Assembly: GCA_030685235.1 (NCBI GenBank) | Contig: MU839161.1 | Location: 62,001 to 126,000, forward strand | Direction: 5' to 3' | DNA from: Copromyces sp. CBS 386.78 | Taxonomy: Eukaryota; Ascomycota; Sordariomycetes; Sordariales; Sordariaceae | Length of the DNA: 64,000 bases | In this document: in pieces, positions 10,200-22,619 of the stretch | How positions within the stretch are numbered: the stretch's first letter is position 1 | Layout of the letters: every line of letters begins with the position of its first letter | Program-made: the position numbers and the translations under genes | The notes under the pieces: model-generated | Database searches by the model: none | What the model saw: only the letters and a program-made list of their open reading frames with translations | What the model was told of the DNA's origin: nothing

Positions 10200-10930
10200 G
10201 CAGTGTTCTTAAAGCGGACAATGCGTTGATGCCTTACTTTTCGTTTCCTTTGGGACATGTAGGCGCATGAAACTGACGCCAAGCGGCGATTGCACCGACC
10301 AGGAGACATAAGGTAGTTGTCCATACCGCCCAAAAAAATGCTTTGTTGAAGTCTGTTACGGGGCTGGCGCCCGAAGATACGGGTCTGGGTCTCCACCCAG
10401 ACGTTCTGACAGTATGGACACCCTAGTCGACGGCTCCAGCGCCGTCTACGTGGCTAGTGCCGACAGCGTGGGGTAACGCCTCAGGGGGCGCAGGCGACGC
10501 ATGGGTGTCGTACAACAGACTCAAGCAAGTCTTCCTCGCTATGCGAGCTAGTTTTCTCTCCTTCGTAGAACCTTATCCATTCATTACGCACAGTACCAGT
10601 GCCAACCCTACTGTCACCATTACAAAGTCCATAATAATCAAGGTTCGGCTACTGGGAGAGAGCTTGTTACGACCGCGACTGAGAATTGTGCTAGTATACC
10701 CATACCGCGGATATTGCGCTTTGACAAACGTTAACGGGGCTAGCCGCAGTGTCAGGACGGTCAACTTTTCTCGTAATCCGCCCAATTATATTCATCTTTT
10801 TAGCGCCGCCTCCCCACTTACCGTAATGCCTCCGTCAGAACGATATGGATATGGGAGGTGGTTGTTCAGTTTTTTGACCCTACCACGTGATTAAAAGACC
10901 CGGTTCATATCCTTCCGACTCCCATAGATA
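10200..10930 (-). pseudogene. remnant of a membrane-protein family, best-preserved copy
   Basis: The minus strand shows hydrophobic segments in separate frames: FFWAVWTTTLCLLVGAIAAW (about 10275-10345) and IIMDFVMVTVGLALVLCVMN (about 10575-10635). These look like transmembrane helices of one small integral membrane protein. Parts of the segment recur, strongly RIP-mutated, at about 27640-27860 and 32090-32290, so it is a dispersed duplicated family. No intact frame spans it. I do not recognise the family and infer membrane location only from hydrophobicity. Confidence 0.4.
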
Positions 10931-11538
10931 AGCTACCAAACCCTAACTACTTCTAACCAAGTGGGATCGAGGCAAGACGTTCTGACTGCACTCGTTCAAG
11001 CCTCAATCGCATGACTGTTGATAGACCAATTCGCCGAACCTGTTACTCGTCACGGACTCTGACAGACTGACACTGTAAGAAGGTTTACGATGGATTGGAT
11101 TGATGGGAATGATGTAGATTGATTGAGTAAGTAATCCAGCTGTATACTGGAGTAAACCGCCAGCTATATAGCTGGTGATAACAAAGAACGAAAATCTGGA
11201 GGGCTACAGAAAGAGGGGAGGGTTCTGGAGGCCACCAGACCGCTGTCAAAGAGGGTTGCAAGCCAAAGGGTTGAAAGGCTGGCTTGCAGGGCAAAGGACA
11301 GGCGGTCTGTGCTGTAAACGGCCCAGAATCTTCCCACAGACACTCTGTCGTCTACCTACTACGTCCAATTTGTCTGCAGGCATATCAAGGCAACGTCGGC
11401 ACAACCAAGCACATACGACCATAGATGGTAGAAAACTCGGGATCTATCCCCGTGCTGCTCCTTGTGTATGTTATCCACGTTGTGATCGATTTCCGTATCC
11501 CCTTTCTCCTGGTGGGGTAGTAAGGGGTTAGATTCCTC
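10931..11538. other. gene-free stretch
   Basis: I see no supported gene. It would hold the 3' flank of the minus-strand gene that ends at 11539. A 118-codon plus-strand frame has no domain and no ATG-linked support. Confidence 0.4.
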
Positions 11539-12353
11539 TTAGGTATTTCCAGTTTCCGTCTGCTTTCCCTCCTTCTCCCCTTTCAACTTCTCCTGCTCTC
11601 TCTTCACCCTCGCCTCCTTCTTCCTCCGCATCTTCTTCTCCTCCTTCTTTCTCTGCCACTCCTCATCCAAACGCGGGTTGTCGATATTCTTCAGCAACGC
11701 CCCCTCCGGCTCGCTCCTAATGACCATCCATCTCGGGTAAATCTTCTCCGCTCGCTTGGTATACTCCGACAGCTCATAAGGGGTGCTGAAGCGCTGCGGC
11801 CTTGCCTTTCCTCCGGCTTGGATGATCTCGTCGGCATCAAGGACGTCGTAGATGTTGACGTGCACGGCTTCGATGGCCTGTTTGGAAGAAAAAAGAAAAG
11901 AAAAAAAAATTGTTCGTTAGTCTTGATATCGGTTTTCATTTCTCTGAACGCAAATTCCCCAACATAATGTAGTATGTTACATACCTCCCGACAGCTCTGG
12001 ATACTCTCAAACTCGCCTTCCAGACCAATGGTATCGCACAGTTTCTTCCAATCCTTGAGTTTCCTCTCGCCTATGAACTCGTCGAACTTTTCGACCACTT
12101 CCTTTTGCTTTTTTTTTCTTTCTTCCTGTTCTTCCTTTGTCAATCTCTTCTTCTTCTTCTTGTCGTTCAGCTGGCTTGTGGCCTTGGTTGATGAGTTCGG
12201 TCTATTCCACTGTGTTGTGTACCAGTGCCCAAGTGCGAGAGGAAGTGTTGCACCGAGTCCTGTTGGTCTTCCCGTTGTCACTTGTAGGCGGTTGAGGCTG
12301 CATGGTCGTTGGTGGGATAGGGAGCAAAGCAGAAAGACGCGGAGGGAGTTCAT
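11539..12353 (-). CDS. conserved fungal small protein, probably mitochondrial or secretory leader
   Basis: Two exons: 12353-11985 and 11877-11539, 235 residues. The intron (11878-11984, GTATGT...AACAG) joins SCRE to AIEAVHVNIYD in phase 0. The first ~45 residues are rich in Arg, Leu and Ser with few acids (MNSLRVFLLCSLSHQRPCSL), which suits a mitochondrial presequence; a signal anchor is possible. A Lys/Glu stretch follows, then a core with the pattern W-KKLCDTIGL...C-AIEAVHVNIYD, FSTPYELSEYT and PRWMVIR. This resembles a widespread group of small fungal proteins of unknown function with a conserved W..LC motif followed by a VHVN motif. The C-terminus is a charged Lys/Glu/Arg helix. No catalytic motif is seen. 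It is the only intact-looking gene in the accessory half. Confidence 0.75.
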
Positions 12354-12413
12354 GGTGGTCGTTTTTTGTTAACGAGAGTGTTAGCTAGAGGTAGGTAGGT
12401 AGGGGAAATGTTG

Positions 12414-12415
<2 letters not shown>

Positions 12416-12449
<34 letters not shown>
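12416..12449. repeat. 34-base T homopolymer
   Basis: An uninterrupted T run just upstream of the 11539-12353 gene. The length is likely uncertain in the assembly. Confidence 0.9.
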
Positions 12450-12450
<1 letters not shown>

Positions 12451-13168
12451 AACGTCAAGTAGACACCTACTTACCGGTTACAGCTATGATAAGCCCGCCT
12501 CTAGTTCTCTGTCGGTTTTTTTAGTGCTCCTTCTGTCTGGTGTTTCTTGTTGCGTACTTCTGCTGCTGCGTATGGGCAATCAACACCGGAGTGTCTTATT
12601 CGCGCGGCCAAGTTTCTCGCCACGGACTGAAGAAGGCACTGAATAAAAGAAAGGGTGAAGCAAAGAAGTAAGACTTTGCCTCTAAGCGAACGGAAAAGAA
12701 GAAAAAAAAAAGCAAAGTCCATCGTGGTTGCGTTGAGCATGTCCCAATCCCGAAGTAAGGTCCTTTGCAAACGGACGGTAGGTGGTTGACGTGGACTACC
12801 TACCTGTGGCCGTTTGTCTGTCAACGCAAAAACAAAACTGCTTCCGAGTGGCTGGCTTGCTGCACGACAGCAGCACTACACCCAGAGGAGGAGGACGCAG
12901 TTTTTCCGGGCTCCCCAAAATTTTCTGGACATGTTATACATCATGGACATCGATCATCATTGGGAATGGAGTATCATTGCGTTGCTCTTAGAGCCTAGCG
13001 TAGATAGATATATGCCGTGGTGCGAAGGCGAATACCTGCAATACAATCCAAGTTAAAAAGAGTACCTACCTACCTATTAGGGAAGTTGTACGGATTTATC
13101 AACACCTCCCAAAGTCTCAGGGTGCAGGCAAACGAGATAGTGTATACCCAACCATGCTGTTTTCCACA
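12450..13168. other. gene-free stretch
   Basis: No supported gene. It contains several GTAGGTAGG/CCTACCTACC-type short repeats and a few frames under 110 codons without domains. It includes the likely promoter side of the gene ending at 11539. Confidence 0.4.
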
Positions 13169-13289
13169 TCCTCCTACAACGAAAAGTCTTGGCGCCAAGT
13201 GTTAGTGCTAACACTGGGTTGCCCGCAAAATCTCTAACACCACCTAAATCACCGTTCTCACGGTCGATATCCCAACAACCGCAACGATG
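13169..13289 (+). repeat. 120-bp duplicated segment, copy 2
   Basis: Matches 2627-2750 in the same orientation, about 88 percent by eye, with the same blocks and the same end (CAACAACCGCA). Sequence downstream differs between the two copies. Confidence 0.7.
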
Positions 13290-13630
13290 GAGCCAGCTCG
13301 GATTCCTTCACGCCCAACTTCTCCACGCCCAACTTTTTGGGACCTGACTTTTCGGCTCCGGTTAATCCCATGCTACCTTTGATCCGGTCCCCGTCCCCTA
13401 CTTCCCCTACCAGTTCATCTAAACCCCCGCCTAAGCCGGCACTTACGCCTATCCGCCTTACCTCTCCAGACTTTATTTCTCTTCTTGAAGAGAGTCTAAA
13501 TGATGCTGAAGGGCTGAAGAGTCCTAAAGTCCCAAACAAAGTCTCTCGCAAACGGAAGAGGGATACCTTCGATGAAGTAGTAGTGGTACCTCGGAGGTCT
13601 AAAAGGTTGATAAAGAACGCTCGGAAATAG
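13290..13630 (+). pseudogene. open frame with basic tail, no ATG
   Basis: An open frame runs from about 13283 to TAG at 13628-13630. It encodes a Pro/Ser-rich segment, then DFISLLEESLNDAEGLKSPK, then a basic end (KRKRD and RRSKRLIKNARK) resembling a nuclear localisation signal. No ATG lies in frame downstream of the duplicated leader. The ATG at 13287 is in another frame and stops after 31 codons. It looks like a decayed gene end or a downstream exon. Function unknown. Confidence 0.35.
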
Positions 13631-13759
13631 TAGGAGAAAGAAGGTATAGAATACTAGTTTGGAAAACCGTTTCTCTGTTTTTGTAGTAAACTATACTTAG
13701 CTAGCCAAAGGTTAACGATAAAAACTACTAGAAAACTTATATTATACTAATATAGTCGA

Positions 13760-14013
13760 TATTACGGGGCGAGATGGCACCGTAGAGGGTATAATGAGAT
13801 ATGCGTTATTGTATAAGGAGAAAGGAGGAGAGAAGGAAGTGTACGAGGAAGTCTAGCTATATATAGGCGAAAGCCCTACAAATTAGACTATACGCGGGCA
13901 CGTAAGGCTATATATAATAATAATATATACATAGCTAAAGCTCTAGGCTCTAGTCGGCACAATATATATACAGTCAGTGTAGTATAGTATATTATAGGTC
14001 TAACCTTATAATA
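13760..14013 (-). repeat. left (3') LTR, 254 bp
   Basis: Starts TATTACGGGG and ends CCTTATAATA. It is the same length as the right copy but carries more A/T substitutions. The ends were presumably TGTTACGGGG and CTATAACA before RIP. Confidence 0.92.
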
Positions 14014-17000
14014 CTATCCCCCCTCAAAAGAAGTTCGAAGAGCTAAAAATTTATATATACGTAAAATAATAGATTTAAAACCCCTCCCGTAACCTCTTAT
14101 CTTCGTAAATATTTATCAATTTCTAAAATACCTTCTTAAAAACGAAGTATAAGCCTTCCTCTATATTCTTCTATATTTTATTTTCTATAGTAATAGCCGT
14201 CTCTTGCCGTACTAAACGGCTAGAGCGGCGCTATAGTAGCTCGAGGGCTACCGGCGTTAATATTAGTATTAGGGTATCGGCGGCGAGGCGTTTAAAAACC
14301 CTTTAAACCTTTAAGGGAATTAGTTTATTCGGGTATTCGTAGTAAAATTATTAAAAATAGTACTTATAATCGATAACGTTACTAATAAGTTCCTAAGTAG
14401 GGTTACCGGTCTTCTATTTAACTTTATATTTCTAATACTTATTATTACCTATTTATTAATAATCCGTAAAACGTTCGAATGCCTACTCCTCGTACTCTTC
14501 TTAATTGTCGGTCTGTATTATAACCCTACCTTCGTTAGTTTAGACGTTTATTGTAGTAAGTTAATTTAGAAGGCCTTAACCGGACTATAATTGTATTATA
14601 GAAATATAGAAAATTAGTAAACACTTTATATTAGAAGGTAAGGCGAAATAAATTATATATAATTCAGCGTAAACAATTTTAAAGGGTCCTTCCTAGCGGG
14701 AATATAGTTTCGCGTACGGACGTCCGTTAATAAAATTAGCTGTATTGAAGAGAATTATATTATTAATATAATATTTAATAGAGTTAATTCGCTTCTTATT
14801 AGCGTTATTTTTATACTATTCCTATATACGCTATAATTACTAAATAGCGAAATCCTAAATCTATTAGAAGTAATTTATTAATTCGTTAGCTTTATAATAC
14901 TCTTTAAATTAAATTAAAGAAAGGTCTAATAATAGTAGGGTATAAAGTTCTATACCTATACGCGGGTAATAATTATAATTAACGAAGAATAATAAAATCC
15001 TTATTAACGACGAAATAGTATTATTATTAGCGAACTTTACGAATAATAATTATTTTATTTAATCCGTTTATACCTAATTAATATAAATCTTTAAGAACTA
15101 TTTTATTTTTACGTTAATACGCTCGGTCTAGGCGTTCGTTTAGGGGTAGAAAGCGGAGGTAAGCTTGCGAATTATAAATAACCGTTTATAGAAGGTGGAT
15201 TAGAATTGTAAAACGAATTAAGTACCTTTATTGGAAAGTATATTATTTAGAAGGCTATAAATTAAATAGATATAATCGATAAACCGGTCCGTTAATTCTT
15301 CCGCTTCTAAAATTATTATTAAGATATAGTGCTGTATTTTAGTAAATCGATTAATGACGATAATAATATACTTAAAAGTTTGGCTTAGGTAAGTATTTAA
15401 TAGTAGTAGTATAATATAATTAATTAAAATATTAGTCTACAACGCGAAAGCGATTGTAATTAGTTTCAAATAATTAGCCGAACCCTTCTTTAAGGATTTA
15501 ATCTTTATATAAAGTAAATAGCCCTTATAGAAAAGGTATACGTCGTTATATATTCCCTCCTAATAGAAATCGCGTTATAGGAATTCGTACGTAGTATTAT
15601 AACCTAAATAACCGGCGCCCGGGGAATTATATTAGCGATTAATAAGTTAGAATTAGAAATTTTTATTATAGGGATTAACGATAATTCGGTCGCGCTATTT
15701 TACGATACTATTAATAATATAATATTCTAAAAAGGCCTTATAGAAAACCTTCTTAATAATAGTAGGCTATTAACGGGCTCTACTAGTAAAGGAAGAAACT
15801 AATTCTTATAAAAAAACGGAAATCTTATAATTCGTATAGATAAAATTATTAGTTAATTGGGAGTCTAAATTATTTAGGCCTAATAAATATAAAGAGAAAT
15901 TTACCGCCGGATTATTAAATTCGAAATAGCTTTCTTCAAACTAAGACGGATCTAGTAAAGCCTTCTTACAAACGATTAAATAATTATCCTCTTCGCTATC
16001 CGGACGGTCGTTAAGTTTACGACTTAAAATATTTGGGCGGAGGTTTTTCGAGCTTAGCGTATACTTAATTAGGAAATTAAATTAGGATAGGAATTGAAAT
16101 TAGTATATATACTATTAAGTTAGCTACTTATTAATTGTAAATATTTAGAGATTTTTATAGTCCGTTAGAATATTAAACGGTTATTAAACTCCTTCGAATT
16201 CTAGCCTCTACTCTTCTAGTACTTTAATAATTACGAATAATTCTTTATTGTATACGTTATAATTATATTTTTAGGAACTATATTTAGCCGAAAAATAGGT
16301 AATAGGGTAAAGAATATTATCGTTTCCGTATTAAAAAAGAATATTACCTACAACTTAATTAAAAGCGTCTATTTCGATTACAATCTTCTTAGTCTAATTA
16401 TAAATTTTAAATACAGGTCCGCTAGTGAATGCCCGCTTAAGAACTTCGAAAGCGGTTTAATAATAGTCGTTTTAGGATTATCCGGCGTCCTTCGTAGTAA
16501 ATTTATAAAGCGGAGTAATTATTATTAAAAAAAAATTTATAAACCGTTAATAGAAATTTATAAAATTTAAAAAAGATTATAGGAATTTCTTTAACTCTAA
16601 TATTTATTAATCTATAATAGCCTTAACTTTCTTTAGATCTATTTCAATACTTTTAAATATAATAATTAAATTTAGGTATTTCGTTTTTATTATATAGAAT
16701 TCGTACTTATTAATATTAATGCTAAGGCCCGCTTTTACTAATTTATTGAAGACGTTGTTAATATACTGTTCGTAATCTTTAATATTATCGGAATAAACAA
16801 GGATATCGTCGAAGTAGGTAATTATATAAATGTTAAGAATATTGTATAGGATATTATTAATATAATTTTAAAATATATTTAAGGCGCCTTATAAATTAAA
16901 AGGAATAATTAAAGATTTAAATAAGTTAAACCGAATTATAAAAGTAATAAGCTATTCGTATCCTTATTTAATACAGATATGATTAAAAGTAGCGATTATA

Positions 17001-20000
17001 TTGAACTTCGTAAAAATTTTAGCGTAATAAATTACGTTAAGGGTTTTTTTAATAAGCGGGAGGGGATAACGGGACTTAAGGGTAACGTTATTAATACTAC
17101 GGTAATTAACGTAAACGCGGACTCCGCTTCCTAGTTTCTTAATAAGGAATAGAGGTATTAAGGCCTTTAATTGTAAAAGTTTAATAAATTTCTTCTAGAG
17201 TATATTATTAACCTATTTCTTAATAATATTAAATACGTTAGGATTAAACGTACGCTTATAGGAAGCGGGAGGGGTTATTCCCGGACGGAATTCGATTTTT
17301 AAATCGTATACCCTATAGGGAGGAAAAATATCTATTCCCTTTTATAGGAAAGTTTACATATAATATTAATATTATTGCGGGAATTTAATTTGAATTTTTA
17401 CAATTATTTTAGGGGGTTTATTAACCTTTTTATAAAATTTGACCGCATTTTTAAATATAATTTTATTAATAGTAATATTATTTATTGTAAAATATTCGTT
17501 AATTATTTCTTTGTAATGAGGAAAATCGTCGTTAGTACTATTAATTTTAATAGAATTAGAAACTTTTATAGCCTTTAAAGCGGTTTCATTTCCCTTCCCT
17601 ATTAGGGCGTTAATTTAATAATAATACTTATTGCCGAAAAAGTATTTAAAACGCTAACTTTTATTTAATAATATTTCTACTACTATATTTAGCATAAGAT
17701 TATCGCTTATACTCTAAAGGTCTAAAATCCGTCCTTCCTTTTCTAGCTTTTCATCTTCCTTAATTAATTTACAAATATTTTCGTCTAAATTAACCCGAAT
17801 TGTATAAATAATTAGGAATTTATAAATTTCTACTAATTAATTAAATATAGCGGCCGGGAATTCTTTAATATTATTAGGGTTAATAGAACTAACCGGAATA
17901 TTATAAAGCCGAATTAGGATTCAATAATCCGCTGTAGAAGTCTTTATACCCCCGGCTTAGCAATAGGGCGCCGGGCGAAGTATTAAAAGGGGCGTTAGCA
18001 ATAAAGTTAATAGTATAATTACGCTACTACCTTTTACCTTCCCGAATAAAGTAGTACCTAATCGGTTAGCAACCTTATACTTAAAACGGTAGAATCGTTA
18101 ACGAACAGCTCGTTTAACTATAACAAAGATAGATAGCCACTTAATAGCCGTTACTTCATTATACTAACCTTTATTATATTAATTAAACTCGCCTTCATCT
18201 TCTATATCTTTTACTGTTAAACTTTAGTACGAACGTTAAACTAGCGGTCGCAAAATCGTGAGGTAACGGTTCGAAAGCGGAATAGTACGGCTTAAACTCC
18301 CGGGTAAGAGGTAGCCACGTTATTTATAAACGGAACTAAACTAAAGAAAATCGTTAGGTTAATTAATATTTAGAGCGTAATAAACGAACTATAAGTGACC
18401 TAAAATAATAGGGTTATCCTTAGCCAAATTGTAAATTAATAAATTAATAATTTTATAATAAATCCCTACCTACATTATAAATTTAGAAAAATAAGTAATA
18501 TTACCCTTAGCTTAGTTATTTATAAAATATAATAATTTAAGAATAGCGAGTAGAAGAAAAGGGAAATAGTAATAGTAAACGAAACGATAATTAATAAAAT
18601 TAAGGGCGGTATATCCGTTATTAACGAAAGTAGTACAATACAATTTATACGGTCCGTAAAATAAATAGATAAAAAGACTTAATAAATTTAAGTATTTATA
18701 ATAGTTATTTATTAAAAATCTATTTATTTTAATAATATTTAACTATATAAGGATAATCCTATTATTTCCTCTATATCTATTAGATTCGTACTTCTAAATA
18801 CGATTTAATTAGGAGGCTATATATTTCCCTAGCCTGAAATTGAACCGTTCTCGTCACTTATAACCGGGCTAATAAAGCCGGGCTAGTAGGCGGGAACGGG
18901 GTTATAGTAGCCGGGAACCGGAATACCGAGGGTTAGAACTCTTATATTTATACCGGGGTTTATAGCGTTAACGTAGTATCTACCACTATAATTAGGGCGC
19001 TATTGTCCGTAATTATATTAGCCTTAGGCGGGTTACTACTAATTATTACCGTTATTATTACTACTACTATTATTGTTACCGCTATTATTATTACGATTAC
19101 TGTTACCTCCGTTATTAAAAATACTATTATTATTACTATTATTATAATTATTACTACCGTTACTAATATTATTAGTATTACCGTTATAGCCTTTACGGTT
19201 ATTATAGGGCTTAACTTCCTTTTTAAAATTAACCCGGGCACGATAATTAATAAAATAATAGCCAGGCTTTCTATAGCGGGTATAAACACTTATTTTTATA
19301 CGATATTTAAAAATATTAGCCTCGATTATACGAAATATTTAAATATTCGTTTCGGTTATAGTATTAAAATTTATTACGTCGCCGCCTTAGTTAATAGTCG
19401 CCTCGGTCGCGGAAGTGCCGGAGCGGCCAATAGGAACGGAAGTATTAGTTGTATTAGCCTTATAGAATAAATTAATTTACTTTTCGTACTAATCTTTATT
19501 TTTTAATACTTTAGTAAAGTTACGAATAGCTTTAAACTATTTATTAAATTTATTATTAACGGGCTAAGGGCGTTAGTAGGAAAGGATGAAGCGAACGTAG
19601 TCGTTAATCTTCTAACGGAAGTAATAAATTTTTATACCGTTATTGAATTTATATTTATTAACGAATATAACGAACTTTTCTTTAAAGTCGGTCCATTTTA
19701 TACTTTTAAATATTTTAAAGTCTTCGAAGGTACGGCGGGATTTTACGACGACGTTAATATTATCGTACTTTTTATTTAGCTCGTTAATTAATTCGAAAGT
19801 TATAGCTTACTTATAAAGCTTATTAAAGATAGCCTTATTTAATTCGGTTTTAATAGCTTCGAACGGGACGCCTTTAATAGAGCGGGCAATAAAGGAAAAT
19901 TTGGGGCGTTCGTTAATAAAAATTTTAGGCTTATTTATTTAAACAAATTTTATACGTATACGCTAAGTATAATATTTAATAGTACGTTCGATCGACAATC

Positions 20001-20965
20001 TTTTACTATTAAAGATAGGGGTAATAATAATACGCAATACCGACCTATAGCTGCTACCGTTTTTACCGGTATTTATTATATTATTGTCGTTGCTAGGATC
20101 GTTAGAAACGTTAGAAGGTAAGGGGGTTGAATTAAGGGACGGCGGGGGAACTAGGCTAATAAACCGGGTACGAAAGTTAAAAAAGATCTTTTGGTAATAG
20201 TCCTTTTAGGATTAGAAAGCGGTTGTAAATACTATATAAAAATTGTTAAACTCTTTTTTAAGAGCGGCGATTTATTTATAGAATAATTTAATTTAATTTT
20301 AGTAATCCTTTACGCTAGTTTAATCGATAAATAAATATTAAGTACGAATAATTACGATATTACTTTCTTTACGGGCAATTTTATAGTTAAAATTTTTAAT
20401 ATAAATATATAAATAAACGATTTCCTTTCTAATTATAATAAGGTTTTCTTCGAAATTGCGAGCGTCGGTTTTAGTTGCGATTATATTGTTATAGAGTAAG
20501 CGATAGAAAGTAGAAAAGAAAGCTTGAAAAACGGAGAGGTTAATAAAATTGTACGCTTAAGAAATAGGGATTAAAATTTCAATCGCTTAATAATAGAGGC
20601 CTTCGAGCGCTTAAACGAAAACTTTTAAATCGTTTTAATATTATAAATTAATAATTATTATAATAGCGCTAATAACTATAATAGTAATAAAGTTATTAAT
20701 TACGGGCTAGGCTCAAGGAATAATAGAATTGGATATTAATTATTAAATTAAATATACTTTAATAAGTATAAAGGAAAGAAAGAGAATATAAATAATTTTA
20801 ATAATATTCGTCTTAGTATTTTACTTAATTTAACGGCTAGGTTTATAATTCGAAGTTAGAAATACGTAGGGTCGAATCTTAATTATTAATTGCCGTAATT
20901 AAAATACGAGTAATCTTCCTCTTATTAAATAGGCGCGCGTAGCGTAATAGTTAGATATAATAAAT

Positions 20966-21219
20966 TATTACGGGGCGAAATAGTATTATAGGGGGTATAA
21001 TAAAATATATATTATTATATAAGGAAAAAGGAGGAGAAAAGGAAGTGTACGAGGAGGTTTGGTTATATATAGGCGAGAGCCCTATAGACTAGACCGTACG
21101 CGGGTATATAAGGCTGTACGTAACGATAATATATACGTGGCTAGAGCTCTAGGCTCTAGTCGGCACAGCACATGTGCAGTTAGTGCAGTACAGTACATCA
21201 CAAGTCTAACCCTATAATA
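20966..21219 (-). repeat. right (5') LTR, 254 bp
   Basis: Starts TATTACGGGG and ends CCCTATAATA, with the segment CACAGCACATGTGCAG less mutated than its left counterpart (CACAATATATATACAG). It is followed by the target duplicate GTCGA. Confidence 0.92.
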
Positions 21220-21401
21220 GTCGAATTTCTTACTTATATACAAGCAAACTTATAACTTATTTATTAATACAAAATATTTTCGTTTTATTTTATACTTTTA
21301 CTTTATAATACGAAAAAGTTTATATAGTATATAAATACTTTCTTTAATATTAGAAATTTATTACAATTAAATTAAACTACTTTAGAACGTTGCCTACTAC
21401 C

Positions 21402-21611
21402 TGTGACGATATAAATCCCGCAACCGTAACATATTATTAGATTAAATAAGGAAAGCGGTAGAGGCTGGCAGAATCTAGGCTCATCCCATATAAGGATGCA
21501 CTCTAGAGCCCAGCTCTCAATCTCTCCCTCTTTTCTTATTTAGCTTTAGTTATTTATTCACTTGTACCCAACTACGCGATACGGAACTACGTGAGCTAGT
21601 ACATCGTAACA
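21402..21611. mobile_element. 210-bp solo LTR with target duplication CTACC
   Basis: Begins TGTGACGATA and ends CATCGTAACA, giving short imperfect inverted ends (TGTGACGAT against TGTTACGAT). It is flanked by CTACC at 21397-21401 and at 21612-21616. Internally it has a CATATAAGG box followed by a CT-rich segment, as an LTR promoter would. It is unrelated in sequence to the LTR at 6331-6549 and to the 254-bp LTRs nearby, so it marks a third LTR family. Confidence 0.8.
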
Positions 21612-21616
21612 CTACC

Positions 21617-22283
21617 CCCACCGAATTCAACGGACATTAGTATTAGTCACGTACTACAATGATAGCAGACTACCCACATCGACCAAGCGGTTAAAGAACC
21701 CTAACCTAGAACTATCTCAGACAGCTCTAGGGTTAGGGTTCTGACCGCCATATCTAGAAACACAACTCCCCACAATCACTATCCGCTACATTTCCGCATC
21801 TCTCGAAGGATTAATTAATTAAAGAGATGCGAAAAAAGAACGAACAAACGCCATTTCTCAGCCCGGAACAGGAACCTATCCCAACTTTTCTCTTGTGCCT
21901 ACGTATGAAACGAGTTAGAAGGGGAATATTCAACACCTTATGGAGCACCCGACACCTCAATAAACGGACTATCGGCTTCCGAAGCGATTAGCTACGGAGG
22001 AGGCACCCGGGTACACTCCATAACACATATAACTATTACGCGTAATATCCTTTTTCTTATTCTATATTTTTATTAACTTCAACCTCTATACTATAGCTGG
22101 GTAATTAACATATCCGCTTATATAAGGAGGTGGCAAAGAATTAACGCCCTAAATATATTTTTAAATTAATACAATAAGTAGGTAGCTGTTGAAGGTATGT
22201 TAAGGGGGTGGCAAAGCAATTAATATCCTAGTCTAGCAACTCCTAAAATTTTAACCGTTGATCCAAACTAAAACTTTTCTAGG
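21617..22283. other. gene-free stretch with a telomere-like inverted motif
   Basis: No gene seen. Near 21698-21743 the run AACCCTAACC is followed by TAGGGTTAGGGTT in inverted orientation. This is only about two telomere units on each side. The rest is moderately AT-rich. Confidence 0.4.
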
Positions 22284-22619
22284 GTGACCTTTTCTGCTAC
22301 TATGGTACCATGCCAGATCGTTTGTTTAGTTACGTTTGTAACTATTCAAGCTCTACATAATAATAGCTTGTGTCACACGGACATTGACCACAGTCCAGGG
22401 TCAGGGTCGCAAAGCTCAACAGAGCCTCAACGCCTAGCATTAGCCTCGAGATGCCCGGTAGCCCCCGGCCGCAACACTCACCTCGGCCGGACCCTCGGCC
22501 GGACCCACGGCCAGACCCTCGGCCACTGTCATCCCAGAAGCAACCACAGCCAACTAAGCAAGAAGCAGGGCGCCCGGATGAAGGATAGCGCTAGAAGGAA
22601 GATAGAGAATGGATGAAGG
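22284..22619 (+). pseudogene. C-terminal tail of a TPR-type gene, second copy
   Basis: From 22370 the sequence parallels 627-950: CACACGGACATTGACC, then GTCCAGGGT, then AACAGAGCCTCAAC, and finally the tail SKKQ...ARRK ending ENG-stop at 22617-22619. The open frame carries a short tandem in the middle (CGGCCGGACCC units, read as GRTLGRTHGQTLG). No TPR units remain upstream, only RIP-rich sequence. It is a second broken copy of the gene represented at 427-957. Confidence 0.55.

Larger units (their letters stand above)
13760..21219 (-). mobile_element. RIP-mutated Ty3/gypsy-like LTR retrotransposon, 7,460 bp
   Basis: The element is bounded by two 254-bp direct LTRs and flanked by the 5-bp duplication GTCGA (13755-13759 and 21220-21224). 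A polypurine tract, read on minus as AAAAGAGGGGGGATAG-like just inside the left LTR, puts the 3' LTR on the left, so the element reads on minus. Minus-strand translation near 16794-16816 gives YFDDILVYSD, the reverse-transcriptase catalytic box typical of gypsy elements, followed by a stretch resembling the RT-RNase H connection. Everything else is riddled with TAA/TAG from RIP. The 18960-19300 stretch is low-complexity ATT-rich and lies where gag or its linker would be. No frame is intact, so the copy is dead. Gag and integrase positions are inferred from order only. Confidence 0.92.

Noticed and set aside
12416..12449. T-run as a transposon poly-A tail (LINE/SINE on minus)
   Set aside because: No target duplication or element body was found beside it; a similar run at 42003-42030 also lacks one.
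18960..19470. Ile/Val/Thr-rich frames that look like multiple membrane helices
   Set aside because: They come from ATT/GTT-rich simple sequence inside the RIP-mutated retrotransposon, not from a membrane protein.
21698..21745. Telomere-like AACCCTAACC and TAGGGTTAGGG in inverted orientation
   Set aside because: Only about two units on each side. The same short word also occurs near 650. Too little to call an interstitial telomere or chromosome end.
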